DNA from: Anthoceros angustus
Taxonomy: Eukaryota > Streptophyta > Anthocerotopsida > Anthocerotales > Anthocerotaceae
Reading direction: 5' to 3'
Length of the DNA stretch: 64,000 bases
Assembly: GCA_010909165.1 (NCBI GenBank)
Contig: VJWM01000118.1
Location: 248,001-312,000, forward strand
The position numbers were made by a program, and so were the translations under genes. Under the pieces are notes generated by a model. That model did not search any database, was not told the origin of the DNA, and worked only from the letters and a program-made list of their open reading frames with translations. Every line of letters begins with the position of its first letter. Within the stretch, counting starts at the first letter, position 1. Of the stretch, positions 1 to 11,191 are shown in pieces.

Positions 1-12
1 TGGAGTAGCGGG

Positions 13-393
13 ATGCCTAGATGGCAACATCACCACAGCCACAGTGCTAGAACACACAAGAGCATACAAGGCGGTCTTTGTCCTCTTCACGGACCTCGAG
101 GCAGCGTTCTAGATTGTGGAAATAGGCCTCGTTTCCAAGATCATCCACCTAACCCCTCTCCACCCCTCGCTCAAGGCTATGTGGTCCGAAATTGTTCGGG
201 GCGGCACGTCTCTTCAAGGGCCAAAACACCTCTGACGAGATCCTCATTTCCCGATGATTTACAAGAAGGCCACTATGTGCCCTTCAGAGAAGATACGGCA
301 ACTTGCATGGAAGACTTAAACACCTCCTTGGCCTTTGTCATTGCAAGATTCCTAGCATGCAAAGCTTCTTCCATAGATGACAACATGGCCTAG
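13..393 (+). other. Unidentified ORF, copy 1 of the 2,061-bp unit
   Basis: A 126-codon open frame beginning inside the repeat unit. It matches the ORFs at 1884-2234 and 3945-4295 except for small indels that change the frame near both ends. I do not recognise the protein. The frame beside it reads AVFVLFTDLE followed by a stop and IVEIGLVSKIIHL, which looks equally protein-like, so the true frame is uncertain. It may be a mobile-element remnant carried by the repeat. Confidence 0.25.
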
Positions 394-874
394 TTATTGA
401 GAAGCAAGTGTAGGAGGAGGTCCAGGCGAGGGCCATGCACATGTTCTTGAAATTGTATGTTGGGTGATATGTTGGCTTGGCTGCAGGCACTAGAGTGGTT
501 CCATGAATATCTATGTCAACTCATATTAACGAATTCACTCAAGTGAGTCTTTTCCCTCACATTTTACCTCATATGTTTAAAATTATATTTTGTATTATCC
601 ATTTTTTAATGTTCTTTTGCCCATCTCTACCTAGTAAATTATAAAATTAAAATAATCCATGCCTAGACCATGGCCAAGTCAGTCCATTCTCTAAGATTCT
701 TCTCAACCGGGTGGCTAGAAATATATGTTATTTTTGATATTTAAAATTCAAGAATATTAGAAAAGAAAATAGGATAAAGAAAATATTAGATTAGAATGAA
801 TGAGCTTATAAAGAGGGAGCTTATGTAGCTATTGGGTGTGGACAATTAACGCTCTTTGTTGTAGTTTTGGTTGC

Positions 875-876
875 TT

Positions 877-955
<79 letters not shown>

Positions 956-956
956 T
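875..956. repeat. (TTTA)n microsatellite
   Basis: About 20 uninterrupted TTTA units. The tract precedes the RING-H2 remnant in copy 1 of the tandem array and recurs in copy 2. Confidence 0.97.
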
Positions 957-970
957 GGATTGGTTGCTGA

Positions 971-1260
971 AAGCGATGTAGTCTAGCATTTGAGGCCATA
1001 ACATCTATTAAAAGAATTGTTCGTAAAATAATTTTGTCAATAGAAGAATCGATGGGGACTAAGCTTGTAGAAGCATCTTTGAATGAAGAAGAGAGAGATG
1101 AATGTCCCATATGTTTCGTGAGCTCGAGGAAAATATAAGGGTGGAGAATTCTCATTATAGATGTTCTCAATCAAGTTTCATGGGTCTTGTCTTAACACTT
1201 GGGTCACTTATTCGCAATTGGACTTGCCCTATATGTAGACAACCTCTTACATGCACTCAC
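971..1260 (+). pseudogene. RING-H2 zinc-finger (E3 ubiquitin ligase-like) remnant, copy 1
   Basis: RING-H2 proteins bind E2 enzymes and transfer ubiquitin through a cross-brace zinc domain. Here the motif is split over three frames. Frame 971-1138 reads an acidic helix (LNEEERDECPICF) with the first Cys pair and then stops. The HxxC part (FHGSCLNTWV) follows at about 1176 in another frame. The last Cys pair (CPICRQPL) is at about 1225 in the frame open from 1102. Order and spacing fit C-x2-C ... C-x-H-x2-H-x2-C ... C-x2-C, with the middle Cys visible as RCS at about 1160. Two small indels would explain the breaks. It cannot encode a working RING domain as read. Confidence 0.7.
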
Positions 1261-1883
1261 TCTAGATTTTACATCAATATCAGAAGATTCTTAACTTCAT
1301 TCTCTTCATGATCCCATATGTGTCTATAACATTTATTACGAGCTTCTCAACCGATTCAATTTTTTCACGGGTTTATGATGCTAATTCCGACGGTTATTTA
1401 TGAAATATTTGCTAACCAATTATTTTAAGTGGGTTTACGTAGCTTGTCCTATCCTAGTTTGAGCAATTTATAGATGCAATTTCCATAGCTCTTTAGGCAA
1501 GCCTCGTGAGACTAGAGTTTATTACACATTGTAAGTTGAAGCATGAAAGATATTTGACATAATATATCGAATATTATTTTTTCAATATAAAATCTTGTTA
1601 AATCCATTAACTAAATCTGTGATTTTAGCCTTAAAATCTCAATTGATTGATAGGCGATTTCTCATGTTTTTGATCTCATGCGATCCAAATAAGTCTTACG
1701 TAGATAAGATTGTAACAATAACATGAGGTATGATTTATTGTTCTTGGGATGACAAACCCGTGCCTCTTTTTGCGTTCTTGAGCTAATCACAAAACGGGCA
1801 CATATGGTGAGTTTGATGATGTGAGGTAAGATGGAATTACACAGGTAGCGGGATGCCTAGATGGCAACATCACCACAGCCACA

Positions 1884-2234
1884 GTGCTAGAACACACGAA
1901 GAGCATACAAGGCGGTCTTTGTCCTCTTCACGGACCTCGAGAACGCAGCGTTCTAGATTGTGGAAATAGGCCTCGTTTCCAAGATCATCCACCTAACCCC
2001 TCTCCACCCCTCGCTCAAGGCTATGTGGTCCGAAATTGTTGGGCGGGATCACGTCTCTTCAAGGGCCAAAACACCTCGGAGATCCTCATTTCCGATGATT
2101 TACAAGAAGGCCACTATGTGCCCTTCGGAGAAGATCTGACAACTTGCATGGAAGACTTAAACACCTCCTTGGCCTTTGTCATTGCAAGATTCCTAGCATG
2201 CAAAGCTTCTTCCATAGATGACAACATGGCCTAG
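1884..2234 (+). other. Unidentified ORF, copy 2
   Basis: A 116-codon ORF identical in sequence to the one at 3945-4295. No membrane segment, signal peptide or known motif is visible. It lies just after the start of the 2,061-bp unit. Exact conservation between copies reflects recent duplication and is not evidence of coding function. Confidence 0.25.
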
Positions 2235-2935
2235 TTATTGAGAAGCAAGTGTAGGAGGAGGTCCAGTGAGGCCATGCACATGTTCTTGAAATTGTATGTT
2301 GGGTGATATGTTGGCTTGGCTGCAGGCACTAGAGTGGTTCCATGAATATCTATGTCAACTCATATTAACGAATTCACTCAAGTGAGTCTTTTCCCTCACA
2401 TTTTACCTCATATGTTTAAAATTATATTTTGTATTATCCATTTTTTAATGTTCTTTTGCCCATCTCTACCTACCGTAAATTATAAAATTAAAATAATCCA
2501 TGCCTAGACCATGGCCAAGTCAGTCCATTCTCTAAGATTCTTCTCAACCCGGGTGGCTAGAAATATATGTTATTTTTTGATACTAAATTCAAGAATATTA
2601 GAAAAAGAAATAGGATAAAGAAAATATTAGATTAGAATGAATGAGCTTGTAATTATCATGTATCAATCGTAGTTGTGACAAACACGTTTTGAGTAACTAT
2701 GGTTGGGCATGGTCCATGGAATTTTGTAGACAGACTCTTGGCCTGGGAGTTGTGGTGACCCAAACCAAACTTTTTGGCTCGTCATGGTAAGTCGGGGTGA
2801 TACACTAGACTCGACAAGTTATATCATTTAAAAGTGCTGTGATATCGAGAGCGGATTGGGAAGAGCTTATAAAGAGGGAGCTTATGTAGCTATTGGGTGT
2901 GGACAATTAACGCTCTTTGTTGTAGTTTTGGTTGC

Positions 2936-2937
2936 TT

Positions 2938-3016
<79 letters not shown>

Positions 3017-3017
3017 T
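2936..3017. repeat. (TTTA)n microsatellite, second copy
   Basis: The same TTTA run as at 875-956, one repeat period downstream. It has not changed length noticeably, which points to recent duplication. Confidence 0.97.
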
Positions 3018-3031
3018 GGATTGGTTGCTGA

Positions 3032-3321
3032 AAGCGATGTAGTCTAGCATTTGAGGCCATAACATCTATTAAAAGAATTGTTCGTAAAATAATTTTGTCA
3101 ATAGAAGAATCGATGGGGACCAAGCTTTTGTAAGCATCTTTGAATGAAGAAGAGAGAGATGAATGTCCCATATGTTTCGTGAGCTCGAGGAAAATATAAG
3201 GGTGGAGAATTCTCATTATAGATGTTCTCAATCAAGTTTCATGGGTCTTGTCTTAACACTTGGGTCACTTATTCGCAATTGGACTTGCCCTATATGTAGA
3301 CAACCTCTTACATGCACTCAC
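3032..3321 (+). pseudogene. RING-H2 remnant, copy 2
   Basis: A 2,061-bp-shifted copy of the remnant at 971-1260, with the same three-frame split of ECPICF, FHGSC and CPICRQPL. One difference matters: GTAGAAGCA in copy 1 is TTGTAAGCA here, which puts an extra in-frame TAA upstream of the first Cys pair. Copy 2 is therefore more damaged. Copy 3 of the array ends before this region. Confidence 0.7.
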
Positions 3322-3944
3322 TCTAGATTTTACATCAATATCAGAAGATTCTTAACTTCATTCTCTTCATGATCCCATATGTGTCTATAACATTTATTAC
3401 GAGCTTCTCAACCGATTCAATTTTTTCACGGGTTTATGATGCTAATTCCGACGGTTATTTATGAAATATTTGCTAACCAATTATTTTAAGTGGGTTTACG
3501 TAGCTTGTCCTATCCTAGTTTGAGCAATTTATAGATGCAATTTCCATAGCTCTTTAGGCAAGCCTCGTGAGACTAGAGTTTATTACACATTGTAAGTTGA
3601 AGCATGAAAGATATTTGACATAATATATCGAATATTATTTTTTCAATATAAAATCTTGTTAAATCCATTAACTAAATCTGTGATTTTAGCCTTAAAATCT
3701 CAATTGATTGATAGGCGATTTCTCATGTTTTTGATCTCATGCGATCCAAATAAGTCTTACGTAGATAAGATTGTAACAATAACATGAGGTATGATTTATT
3801 GTTCTTGGGATGACAAACCCGTGCCTCTTTTTGCGTTCTTGAGCTAATCACAAAGCGGGCACATATGGTGAGTTTGATGATGTGAGGTAAGATGGAATTA
3901 CACAGGTAGCGGGATGCCTAGATGGCAACATCACCACAGCCACA

Positions 3945-4295
3945 GTGCTAGAACACACGAAGAGCATACAAGGCGGTCTTTGTCCTCTTCACGGACCTCG
4001 AGAACGCAGCGTTCTAGATTGTGGAAATAGGCCTCGTTTCCAAGATCATCCACCTAACCCCTCTCCACCCCTCGCTCAAGGCTATGTGGTCCGAAATTGT
4101 TGGGCGGGATCACGTCTCTTCAAGGGCCAAAACACCTCGGAGATCCTCATTTCCGATGATTTACAAGAAGGCCACTATGTGCCCTTCGGAGAAGATCTGA
4201 CAACTTGCATGGAAGACTTAAACACCTCCTTGGCCTTTGTCATTGCAAGATTCCTAGCATGCAAAGCTTCTTCCATAGATGACAACATGGCCTAG
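3945..4295 (+). other. Unidentified ORF, copy 3
   Basis: The third occurrence of the 116-codon ORF, unchanged from copy 2. Function unknown. Sequence after it differs from copy 2 by small indels, for example GGTCCGGTGCGAGG against GGTCCAGTGAGG. Confidence 0.25.
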
Positions 4296-5052
4296 TTATT
4301 GAGAAGCAAGTGTAGGAGGAGGTCCGGTGCGAGGCCATGCACATGTTCTTGAAATTGTATGTTGGGTGATATGTTGGCTTGGCTGCAGGCACTAGAGTGG
4401 TTCCATGAATATCTATGTCAACTCATATTAACGAATTCACTCAAGTGAGTCTTTTCCCTCACATTTTACCTCATATGTTTAAAATTATATTTTGTATTAT
4501 CCATTTTTAATGTTCTTTTGCCCATCTCTACCTAGTAATTATAAAATTAAAATAATCCATGCCTAGACCATGGCCAAGTCATCCATTCTCTAAGATTCTT
4601 CTCAACCCGGGTGGCTAGAAATATATGTTATTTTTGATATTTAAAATTCAAGAATATTAGAAAAGAAAATAGGATAAAGAAAATATTAGATTAGAATGAA
4701 TGAGCTTGTAATTATCATGTATCAATCGTAGTTGTGACAAACACGTTTTGAGTAACTATGGTTGGGCATGGTCCATGGAATTTTGTAGACAGACTCTTGG
4801 CCTGGGAGTTGTGGTGACCCAAACCAAACTTTTTGGCTCGTCATGGTAAGTCGGGGTGATACACTAGACTCAGCAAGTTATATCATTTAAAAGTGCTGTG
4901 ATATCTGAGAACGGTGGGAAGATTCCCTCAAAACGTTGGAAGAGAGGAGTGCTGGAATATTCAATTATTTAATAAATATAGAATTCAGAATGACTAGAAA
5001 AATATGTGAAATACATGAAAAAAATGATATAATACATCGAGGTGGTAAATCA

Positions 5053-5408
5053 TATACCGTACCCCAAGAGGTGATTCGGCGTTAATTAATTAAAACTAGT
5101 AAAAGTTGAAAATCCAGAAATTATTATATTTAAAATGTTGAATAGGTAAAAATTTATGAGTTTATGATGTCGAAAATAAGGAAACTAGGGTTTGTGTGGA
5201 AAATTAGGGCCTATTTAGGGAGATCTACTCGTATCATTAGTTTTATATATATACCTATATATTTTAATAAATGTTGAAATTTGATAAAATTATTTTTTGT
5301 AAATATTGAAATTTTAAAAAATATAAATATTTATGTTGAACCTTGTTTTTTTCAAAAAGTAATTATTTCGGCATTATCCTGTTGAACCACCCCTCGGGGT
5401 ACGGTATA
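5053..5408. mobile_element. Candidate MITE with 25-bp terminal inverted repeats
   Basis: The left end 5053-5077 (TATACCGTACCCCAAGAGG...) matches the reverse complement of 5384-5408 with about three mismatches. The interior is AT-rich and has no ORF, as in miniature inverted-repeat transposons. If the leading TA is the target duplication, the element is 5055-5406 and Tc1/mariner-like (Stowaway type), because TA occurs on both sides. The terminus is not the usual Stowaway consensus, so the superfamily is open. Confidence 0.55.
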
Positions 5409-7353
5409 CATTTATTTTTTCAAATTATTTTTAGATTGAAAAAGCGACCATATTTGAGGAAAATGAAAAACCACTCAAAAGAGCCTATCTCGATCTGGAA
5501 TTAAGGAAGTAATTTTGTGATTTTCTGTATGGGAGGAATGCACAAAAGGAATCCTGAACCCACTCGAATACAAGTTTGGCACTGAGGTCATATGTGAGCT
5601 CAAGGGCTCCAACGGCCTCAGACACCTTCCACTACTCGTATTACATGCTCATAGCTGCTACAATAACACCCGATCGTGCACGCTTGCACGACTAAAACCT
5701 TAAACTCGTCTCGATTTCTAGCCAAGTTATGGCAATATTTTATGTTGTTGTAATCCAAATCAAACAAACAAAGCAATCATTTGTAACATGTGAAGGGGGC
5801 TTTATAAGAAGATATGACACACGTGATGTGGTGCAGAATGGAGAAAGCGATGACTACAAAGAGGATGGCCATAACCATGTTGCCTGCAAATTTGTTTCTG
5901 ATGATATATGAGGCGTATGAAATCTGTTTGCTATGAAACAACTTGCTTTAGATACGCTTTGGAATGGACTTTCAAACAACCTGTGTTTTCATATTTTTCC
6001 CTAGCAGCTGGAGAAAGGTCTCAACAATTTCCGATATGTGCACCACAAACTTGGAGAACACTAAAAAAGGTCTGTGCATCTGGACTCACTCTCTCACGTT
6101 GCAATCGCTAAAAACTCCATGCTTGTACCATATGCTACTCACACCTGTAGTATGAATCCCAGCTGTGTTCAGATGACCATGTAGTATGAATCACAGCCGT
6201 GTTCAGAAAACCATGCACTGTGAATTCCAGCTATGTTTAGGGCTGATGCATTGTGAATCCCAACTATGTCTAGGGTTGATGCACTGTGAATCCAAGCTAT
6301 GTTCAGACAACCCTAAATGCAGCATACACCAGATCATTCACAAATTCTTGAGGCTAGAAGATGTCGGTTGCTATCCATAGATCAAATGCATATATGCTAT
6401 TTGTGTTGATCACATTGTCTTTTCATATGGGACACCTTAGGTTCGCCCCTTTCTCAACTCTATCGGCACAAGTTGCACAACAAGCCCTGAGACCCGTGGA
6501 CTGGATGAATGTTGCTACTTTTTCTTGTGTACTGAACACACATCATACAACTGCCCACTTATCATCTCAAGAATAATTTCGGGCAGGTACCTACCGGTAT
6601 CCCTGGAGCCCCATCTATTCTCCTTGCAAGTTGCATACAATGATGCAGTGTAACAACTGTACAGTACTAAAATAGTTCATTTCTACTCATTTCTTTCCTC
6701 CAGACTCAACAACAAATGAATGGCCCATATAATCTCCCGTCCACCCCTCATGATCACCACCACTCTCTTGCTCACCCCTCACGATATACTCATACCATTC
6801 TTATCCCTCTTAACCCTTATAGAACCCTAGTATAGAATCCTAGCAATTTATTCCTTCCTAAGAGAATATCCTATATAAGAGAAGAGAATAATATGAGTGT
6901 TTTAAGGTTTTTTTAGATGATGGAACTATCCCATGGTGATGAGGTTTTGCTAGTGGGAAATTTTTGTGAAGGCAACTATTTTATGATGGCTTACTAATGT
7001 CGCCAAAATTTTTGGGCGCGTGGAATTCCTTTGTGTGAGGTCTTAAGCGTGAGAGCACTTGATGACGAAGTGATTGAATGAGTACAACTTAGCTAAAATA
7101 TTGTAATACATATATGGCAATTCGATGGACGATACAAAAACCTATGGATATGGGAAAGATGAGGTGTGTGGGTATGGATGTTGCCGCTAGAAGCTAGAAT
7201 GCTTCCATCTCTTCTCAAGGAATGCTCGGTTACCATATCCCTCTCTTCTTGGGAACTTTATAAATGGGATCCCTTCCTTAGTGGGACCTCAAATCTCACG
7301 CAAAGTATATAGGAATAATTGAGATAAATTTTAAATAGTAATTGAGAAGAAAA
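5409..7353. other. AT-rich host-type DNA without a supported gene
   Basis: This stretch has two short overlapping plus-strand ORFs (5729-5911, 60 codons; 5908-6111, 67 codons) that meet at ATATGAGG, where the stop of the first overlaps the start region of the second. Neither matches a family I know, and both could be chance. A minisatellite is at 6147-6313. I see no promoter or gene structure in the rest. Confidence 0.5.
6147..6313. repeat. 33/34-bp minisatellite, five units
   Basis: Five units in series (6147, 6181, 6215, 6248, 6281) share a core of the form GTGAATCCCAGCTATGTT. The first two are 34 bp, the last three 33 bp. They diverge by several substitutions, so the array is not recent. 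Confidence 0.85.
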
Positions 7354-7442
7354 TTAACTAAATTAGATTAAAACATTTAACATAGTTGTACCTCCCAAAA
7401 TATTAAATTAAAATTCAATAAAATATACATTATAATCAAAAG
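7354..7442. repeat. Left flanking repeat X1 of the nested complex
   Basis: About 90 bp beginning TTAACTAAATTAGATT, directly upstream of the A1 5' LTR. It matches 48961-49050, directly downstream of the A2 3' LTR, with roughly eight substitutions and no clear indels. It is far longer than the 5-bp target duplication expected for a Ty3/gypsy element. Confidence 0.85.
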
Positions 7443-7814
7443 TAAGCCTCCCTTTGAAAGGAGATGAGGCTAGCCGTAGAAGGGGGCATCCTATGATCCT
7501 AGCATGGGGAGCTATACTCTTGTGAGGATAGGACTTTGGTGCCTAGAGGCATTGGGAGCCTAGAGTGTAAGCGTGCTAGAGGAGAGCTGTTGCGGAAGAG
7601 ATCGAGAAGAGAGAGCTAAGCTCCTAGCTTAGGCAAAGATGGGGAGCTCTCTTTGATCTCTCATGTATTCTTGTTGACTCTTCTTTGGAATAAAATAAGC
7701 GTTCTTGCGTCTGGTCATGGAAAAGTGGAAGGGCGGGCTGTGGAGAGCCTAATCTTTGGTGTTCGGTGATGTTTTTGTCTTCATGAGCGCCCCACCTCGT
7801 GAAAAGGGGTGTTA
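7442..7814 (+). mobile_element. A1 5' LTR (Reina-like chromovirus)
   Basis: An approximately 373-bp LTR starting (TG)TAAGCCTCCC and ending GGTGTTA. It aligns along its length with 48557-48963, which has the same start and end. Shared blocks include GGCATCCTATGATCCTAGCA and CTCATGTATTCTTGTTGACT. It is followed 4 bp later by a tRNA-iMet-type primer binding site, which fixes the orientation as plus. The short LTR suits Reina-type elements. Indels and substitutions against the downstream LTR suggest an old insertion or two different elements. Confidence 0.85.
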
Positions 7815-7818
7815 CTTG

Positions 7819-7829
7819 TGGTATCGAGC
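7819..7829 (+). promoter_or_regulatory. A1 primer binding site (tRNA-iMet)
   Basis: TGGTATCGAGC matches the plant initiator-tRNA primer site TGGTATCAGAGC with one base missing. It sits just downstream of the LTR, where minus-strand DNA synthesis is primed. Confidence 0.8.
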
Positions 7830-7867
7830 TCAAGGTTGAAGCATCTTTTAGCTAGGCGCTAGGGGAG

Positions 7868-9012
7868 ATGGCCGATCTGAAGAGCGGGCGGAGAGAATCT
7901 GGCGGAAGAAGAAGGCTCCTATGGTGGAGGCCATGATGGATGAGCCTCGGATGGAGCCACTAATTCACAGGCAGCGGGCGATACCTGGGCGAGACCATCA
8001 CCATGCCACAAGAGGAGCTTCAAAATCTTTTGAGGAGAATGGAAGCTCTAGAGCAACAAGTACGAGGAAAAAGAAAGCTCGACGAAGCAGAGAAGGATGA
8101 TGAACAGGAAGAATTGGAGCCTGGTCCAGAAAAGAGTAGAGCAAGGAGACCCAAGAAGTTGAGGTTAAGCGTTTAGCCCCCACATAGGTATGAGGGTGAA
8201 CGAGATGTGGAGAAAATCAATTCGTGGTTTTTCTCATTGGAAGGATACTTTTACATGAGTTCAGGAAGAGTATCTAGATCACATCGTTAACTTCTTAGAA
8301 GTGCGCTCTTACTTGGTGGAGAACTTATGTTGAGTATTGAACAAGGTAATAGAGTGGAAACTATTTCCACAGGCGGTCAAAGATGCCTGCAACTTCAATT
8401 CCGACCAACTAATGCATCTATCTTTGGCAAGAAGGATGCTAGAGAATGTGAAGCACAGAATGTTGCGGCAATGTGAGTGAATTTAGACTGTGTTACAATG
8501 CCACGATATGCGGAGGTGGATAAGCTCCACAGTTTTATAGTGGACTCAAAGGTGGGCTCTGGATAGAATTCAAATGACAAAACCTCAAACTCTGCGAGGC
8601 TATTGTGGCTGCGGATGCGATACGACACAAGTCGTCGTGAGGAAGCACCAATGTCTTTCAGGAAGGTATCCAAGATCTTTTCAAGGAAGATCACGAGGTA
8701 GAGGAAGAGCCACCAACGGGCATATTGGAACAAATGATAATGTTGGTAGGCGGAGGAAGAGGAGAAATAGAGGTCGTGGCCGTGGAAGCCAAAGGACGAC
8801 AGGCCCTCAATTTGGTGCGTGCTTCAGTTGTGGAGCAAGGACACTTTGCGAAAGATTGTCCGCATGCTGGGAATTCCCAATTGAATGTGATAGCCGCCAA
8901 TCCTCAAGCTCCGGGACTTAGGATTCGAGCTTCTGAGCCCAAATGGCGGTGGCCACATGTTGTGGTGACGGATGTGGTGAGTCATCTAGTGTCAAGGATG
9001 ACACTATTTTGA
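7868..9012 (+). pseudogene. gag: A1 gag (capsid and zinc knuckle), broken
   Basis: Gag forms the particle and packages element RNA. An open stretch from the ATG at 8003 encodes a charged coiled-coil (MPQEELQNLLRRMEALEQQ). It meets a TAG at 8174 and continues in the same frame with PPHRYEGERDVEKINSWF, the typical start of a plant retrotransposon gag domain. Downstream, near 8690-8790, lies an RGRG-rich basic segment. The nucleocapsid zinc knuckle then appears in two frames: CFSCG at about 8818 and QGHFAKDCP at about 8844, so a small indel separates the CCHC halves. Capsid between 8280 and 8560 is poorly preserved. Confidence 0.75.
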
Positions 9013-9014
9013 GG

Positions 9015-9573
9015 AAGGTGGAGCCCTTATGTATATATGTGGAAAGATGAATGGCTTAGAAGTAGAGTTATTGTTGGACTCGCCACCCACAATTTTATAA
9101 CTCCTTGCAAAAAGAGCTTGGGCTAGAATGGGCTAGTACTTCCGCCATATGGAATCAAGCAAGCTAAAGGAACTCGCTTTTCTTGGGTGAATTGCATGGA
9201 GTAAAGATGCAAATAGAAGCGTGGGAAGGATACATGAGTTTGACAGTTGTAGACATGAATGACCATGATGTTATCTTAGGTCTAGAGTGGATGAAATCCA
9301 ATGAAGTGCGTGTAGATGTGAAGTCCCGCACCATTGACATATTGAACGATGGAAAGCACAAGGTGGTTTGTGCTAATCTTAGTCAGAAGCTTGAGATGTG
9401 CTCAGTACAGTTGATTTCAAAAAGAGAGCTCAAGCAGGACATAAGACAAAAGAAGGAGCTCTATTTAGCTATGCTCCAGGGATTAGAGGATGGTCTTGAG
9501 GAAGAATCCTCAGAAAAAAAAGACATCCCGAAGAAAATACAAGCTGTCTTGGATGATTTTAAGGAATTGATGC
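9015..9573 (+). pseudogene. pol: A1 protease region
   Basis: Retropepsin matures Gag-Pol. The recognisable C-terminal half (from 9183) reads LHGVKMQIEAWEGYM...VVDMNDHDVILGLEWM followed by DVKSRTIDI, the usual ILGxDWL-type segment of chromovirus proteases. The upstream active-site stretch near 9060-9120 (LLLDS...THNFI) is shifted: GTTATTGTTGGACTCGCCACCCACAATTTTATA is the probable L-D-S-G-A-T-H-N-F-I remnant with a small indel. It leads into RT without a stop. A degraded homologue is at 45.2 kb. Confidence 0.7.
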
Positions 9574-10366
9574 CTAATGAATTGCCACCTTTACCATCTT
9601 GCAGAGTAGTAGATCATGAGATTGAATTGAGGCCAAAGAGTACGCCTCCGTCGAGAGCACCATATAGATTGTCGCAGGATGAGCTGCAGGAACTCAGGTG
9701 ACAACTATCCAACCTGCTGGCAAAGGGATATATCAGAGTCTCTAAGTCTCCTTTTGGTGCGCCGGTATTGTTTACGCGCAAAAAGAATGGAGGACTTAGG
9801 ATGTGTTTAGATTACAGAGCTCTGAATCAAATTACAAATAAGAATGCGTATCCTTTGCCAAGAATGGATGATATGTTTGACAGGTAGAAGACAGCCAAGT
9901 ATTTCACCAAGCTAGATCTGATGGCGAGGTACTATCGGATCAGAATCGCAGAGGGACATGAGTACAAAACAGCATGTAGGACGAGGTATGGGGCTTTTAA
10001 ATTTTTAGTCATGCCATTTGGACTTACTAATGCACCTGCCACATTTCAGACACTTATGAATACTATATTCATAGATCTGGTGGACAAGTGTGTTGTAATT
10101 TATTTGGATGACATATTAATCTTTAGCCATACTTTGGAGGAACATGCTGAACACTTAAGAAGTGTTACAGGCTAAGAGAATTCTTTGTTCTTGACAATTA
10201 AGAAGTGTGACTTCGTCAAGACATAGGTAGTTTTTTTAGGCTTTATTGTCTCTGTTGATGGCATCAGAATGGATCCTTATAAGGTGAGGGCCATTCAAGA
10301 TTGGCAACCTCCTAGGAACATTCATGAGGTTCGCAATTTTATTAGTTTGGCTTCTATGTACAGGAG
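9574..10366 (+). pseudogene. pol: A1 reverse transcriptase, truncated by T0
   Basis: RT copies element RNA into DNA. One frame runs from 9183 to 10366 without frameshift and contains [65 protein letters not shown] and the catalytic YLDDILIF. It ends in FISLASMYR, where the GC-rich T0 LTR begins. Four in-frame nonsense codons interrupt it: TGA 9699, TAG 9885, TAA 10173 and TAG 10224. The segment order and VDHEIEL motif fit chromoviruses of the Reina/CRM group. RNase H and integrase are missing from this copy. Confidence 0.92.
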
Positions 10367-10916
10367 TGTGGACAAGGGAAGAACGGTAGACTTCGCCTTA
10401 GGAAGGTAATAGGAGTTAATTTGTTTTTTTGGGTGTTTGGTGTGAGGAATAAGGCGGTAAAGGAAGAAAATAAGGCTGTACGGACCTGATCATGATGGAC
10501 GGGGAAGACGTGAGGAAGGGGCCTCATTGGACAACGTCGGGAACTCTGGAGCGACTCCGGAGGAACTTCGGAGTGACTCCGGAGGAGACTAAAGTGAAGT
10601 CCGATGGAAGGAGTGAACGGGGAACGGGCATGGAGCGTAATTTGGCAAGCAGGACAAGTGGGCCAATGCCAGAAGTGGATGGCCCGACATGTCTGATGGA
10701 CCAGGACCCGCAGGCTATTAGCATTTGTTATAGGCAGGTAACCACGACCCAAGGACATGCACCAAGAAGGCGGCGGGCGTGAAGTTGCAATACACGATGC
10801 AGGACTCGGCAATTCTAGCGGCGAAGGACACCTTCCCTAGCAGGTCGCCCACATCTGCGAGAGAAGGTCATCTTCTCGGACGACTTCGGCGATTCTCCTG
10901 ATCACTGCGCTCAGGC

Positions 10917-11136
10917 ACTCCGCTCTTTGGCGCTTTCTCTTCCGAGGTTCGAGCGCGACCTTCGGCTCCTTCCAACGCGTCAATTTCTCCGGGGTTCGGG
11001 AGCGCGTGAAGCATCTGTACTTCTCAGCAGTTCTCTACTTGCGGGCACTCCGCTCTTTGGCGCTTTCTCTTCCGAGGTTCGAGCGCGACCTTCGGCTCCT
11101 TCCAACGCGTCAATTTCTCCGGGGTTCAGGAGCGCA
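10917..11136. repeat. 89-bp direct repeat in T0 U3
   Basis: The segment ACTCCGCTCTTTGGCGC... at 10917-11005 recurs at 11048-11136, a period of 131 bp. It lies directly upstream of the accessory ORF, in the part of U3 where upstream elements would be expected. Confidence 0.85.
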
Positions 11137-11191
11137 GCGGAGAGCATCCCAACCCGCCCTACCTCAGCAGCAGAACAAGCGGCGAGCACCC

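Larger units (their letters stand above)
5..4923. repeat. Tandem array of a 2,061-bp unit, three copies
   Basis: The sequence starting GTAGCGGGATGCCTAG at 5 recurs at 1845 and 3906. Internal landmarks of copies 2 and 3 are spaced exactly 2,061 bp apart. Copy 1 spans 5-1844 and lacks about 219 bp present in the others. Copy 2 (1845-3905) is full length. Copy 3 (3906-4923) is cut off after GGGAAGA. Copies are nearly identical; most differences are small indels next to CpG sites. Each full unit has an unidentified ORF, a (TTTA)n tract and a RING-H2 remnant. It could be a local segmental duplication or part of a longer satellite-like array beginning before the window. Confidence 0.9.

Noticed and set aside
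5729-6111. Two short overlapping ORFs as a host gene
   Set aside because: There is no known motif and no intron or promoter signals. They are reported only as part of the intergenic stretch.
6147-6313. The repeat array as a CRISPR
   Set aside because: Units are contiguous without spacers and the DNA is eukaryotic.
7354-7442. X1/X2 as a conventional target site duplication
   Set aside because: It is about 90 bp, far beyond the 5 bp typical of Ty3/gypsy integrase.
10362-10366. AGGAG as a target duplication for T0
   Set aside because: I found no convincing AGGAG beside a CA terminus on the right. T0 seems to be truncated after its leader, so no second copy is expected.
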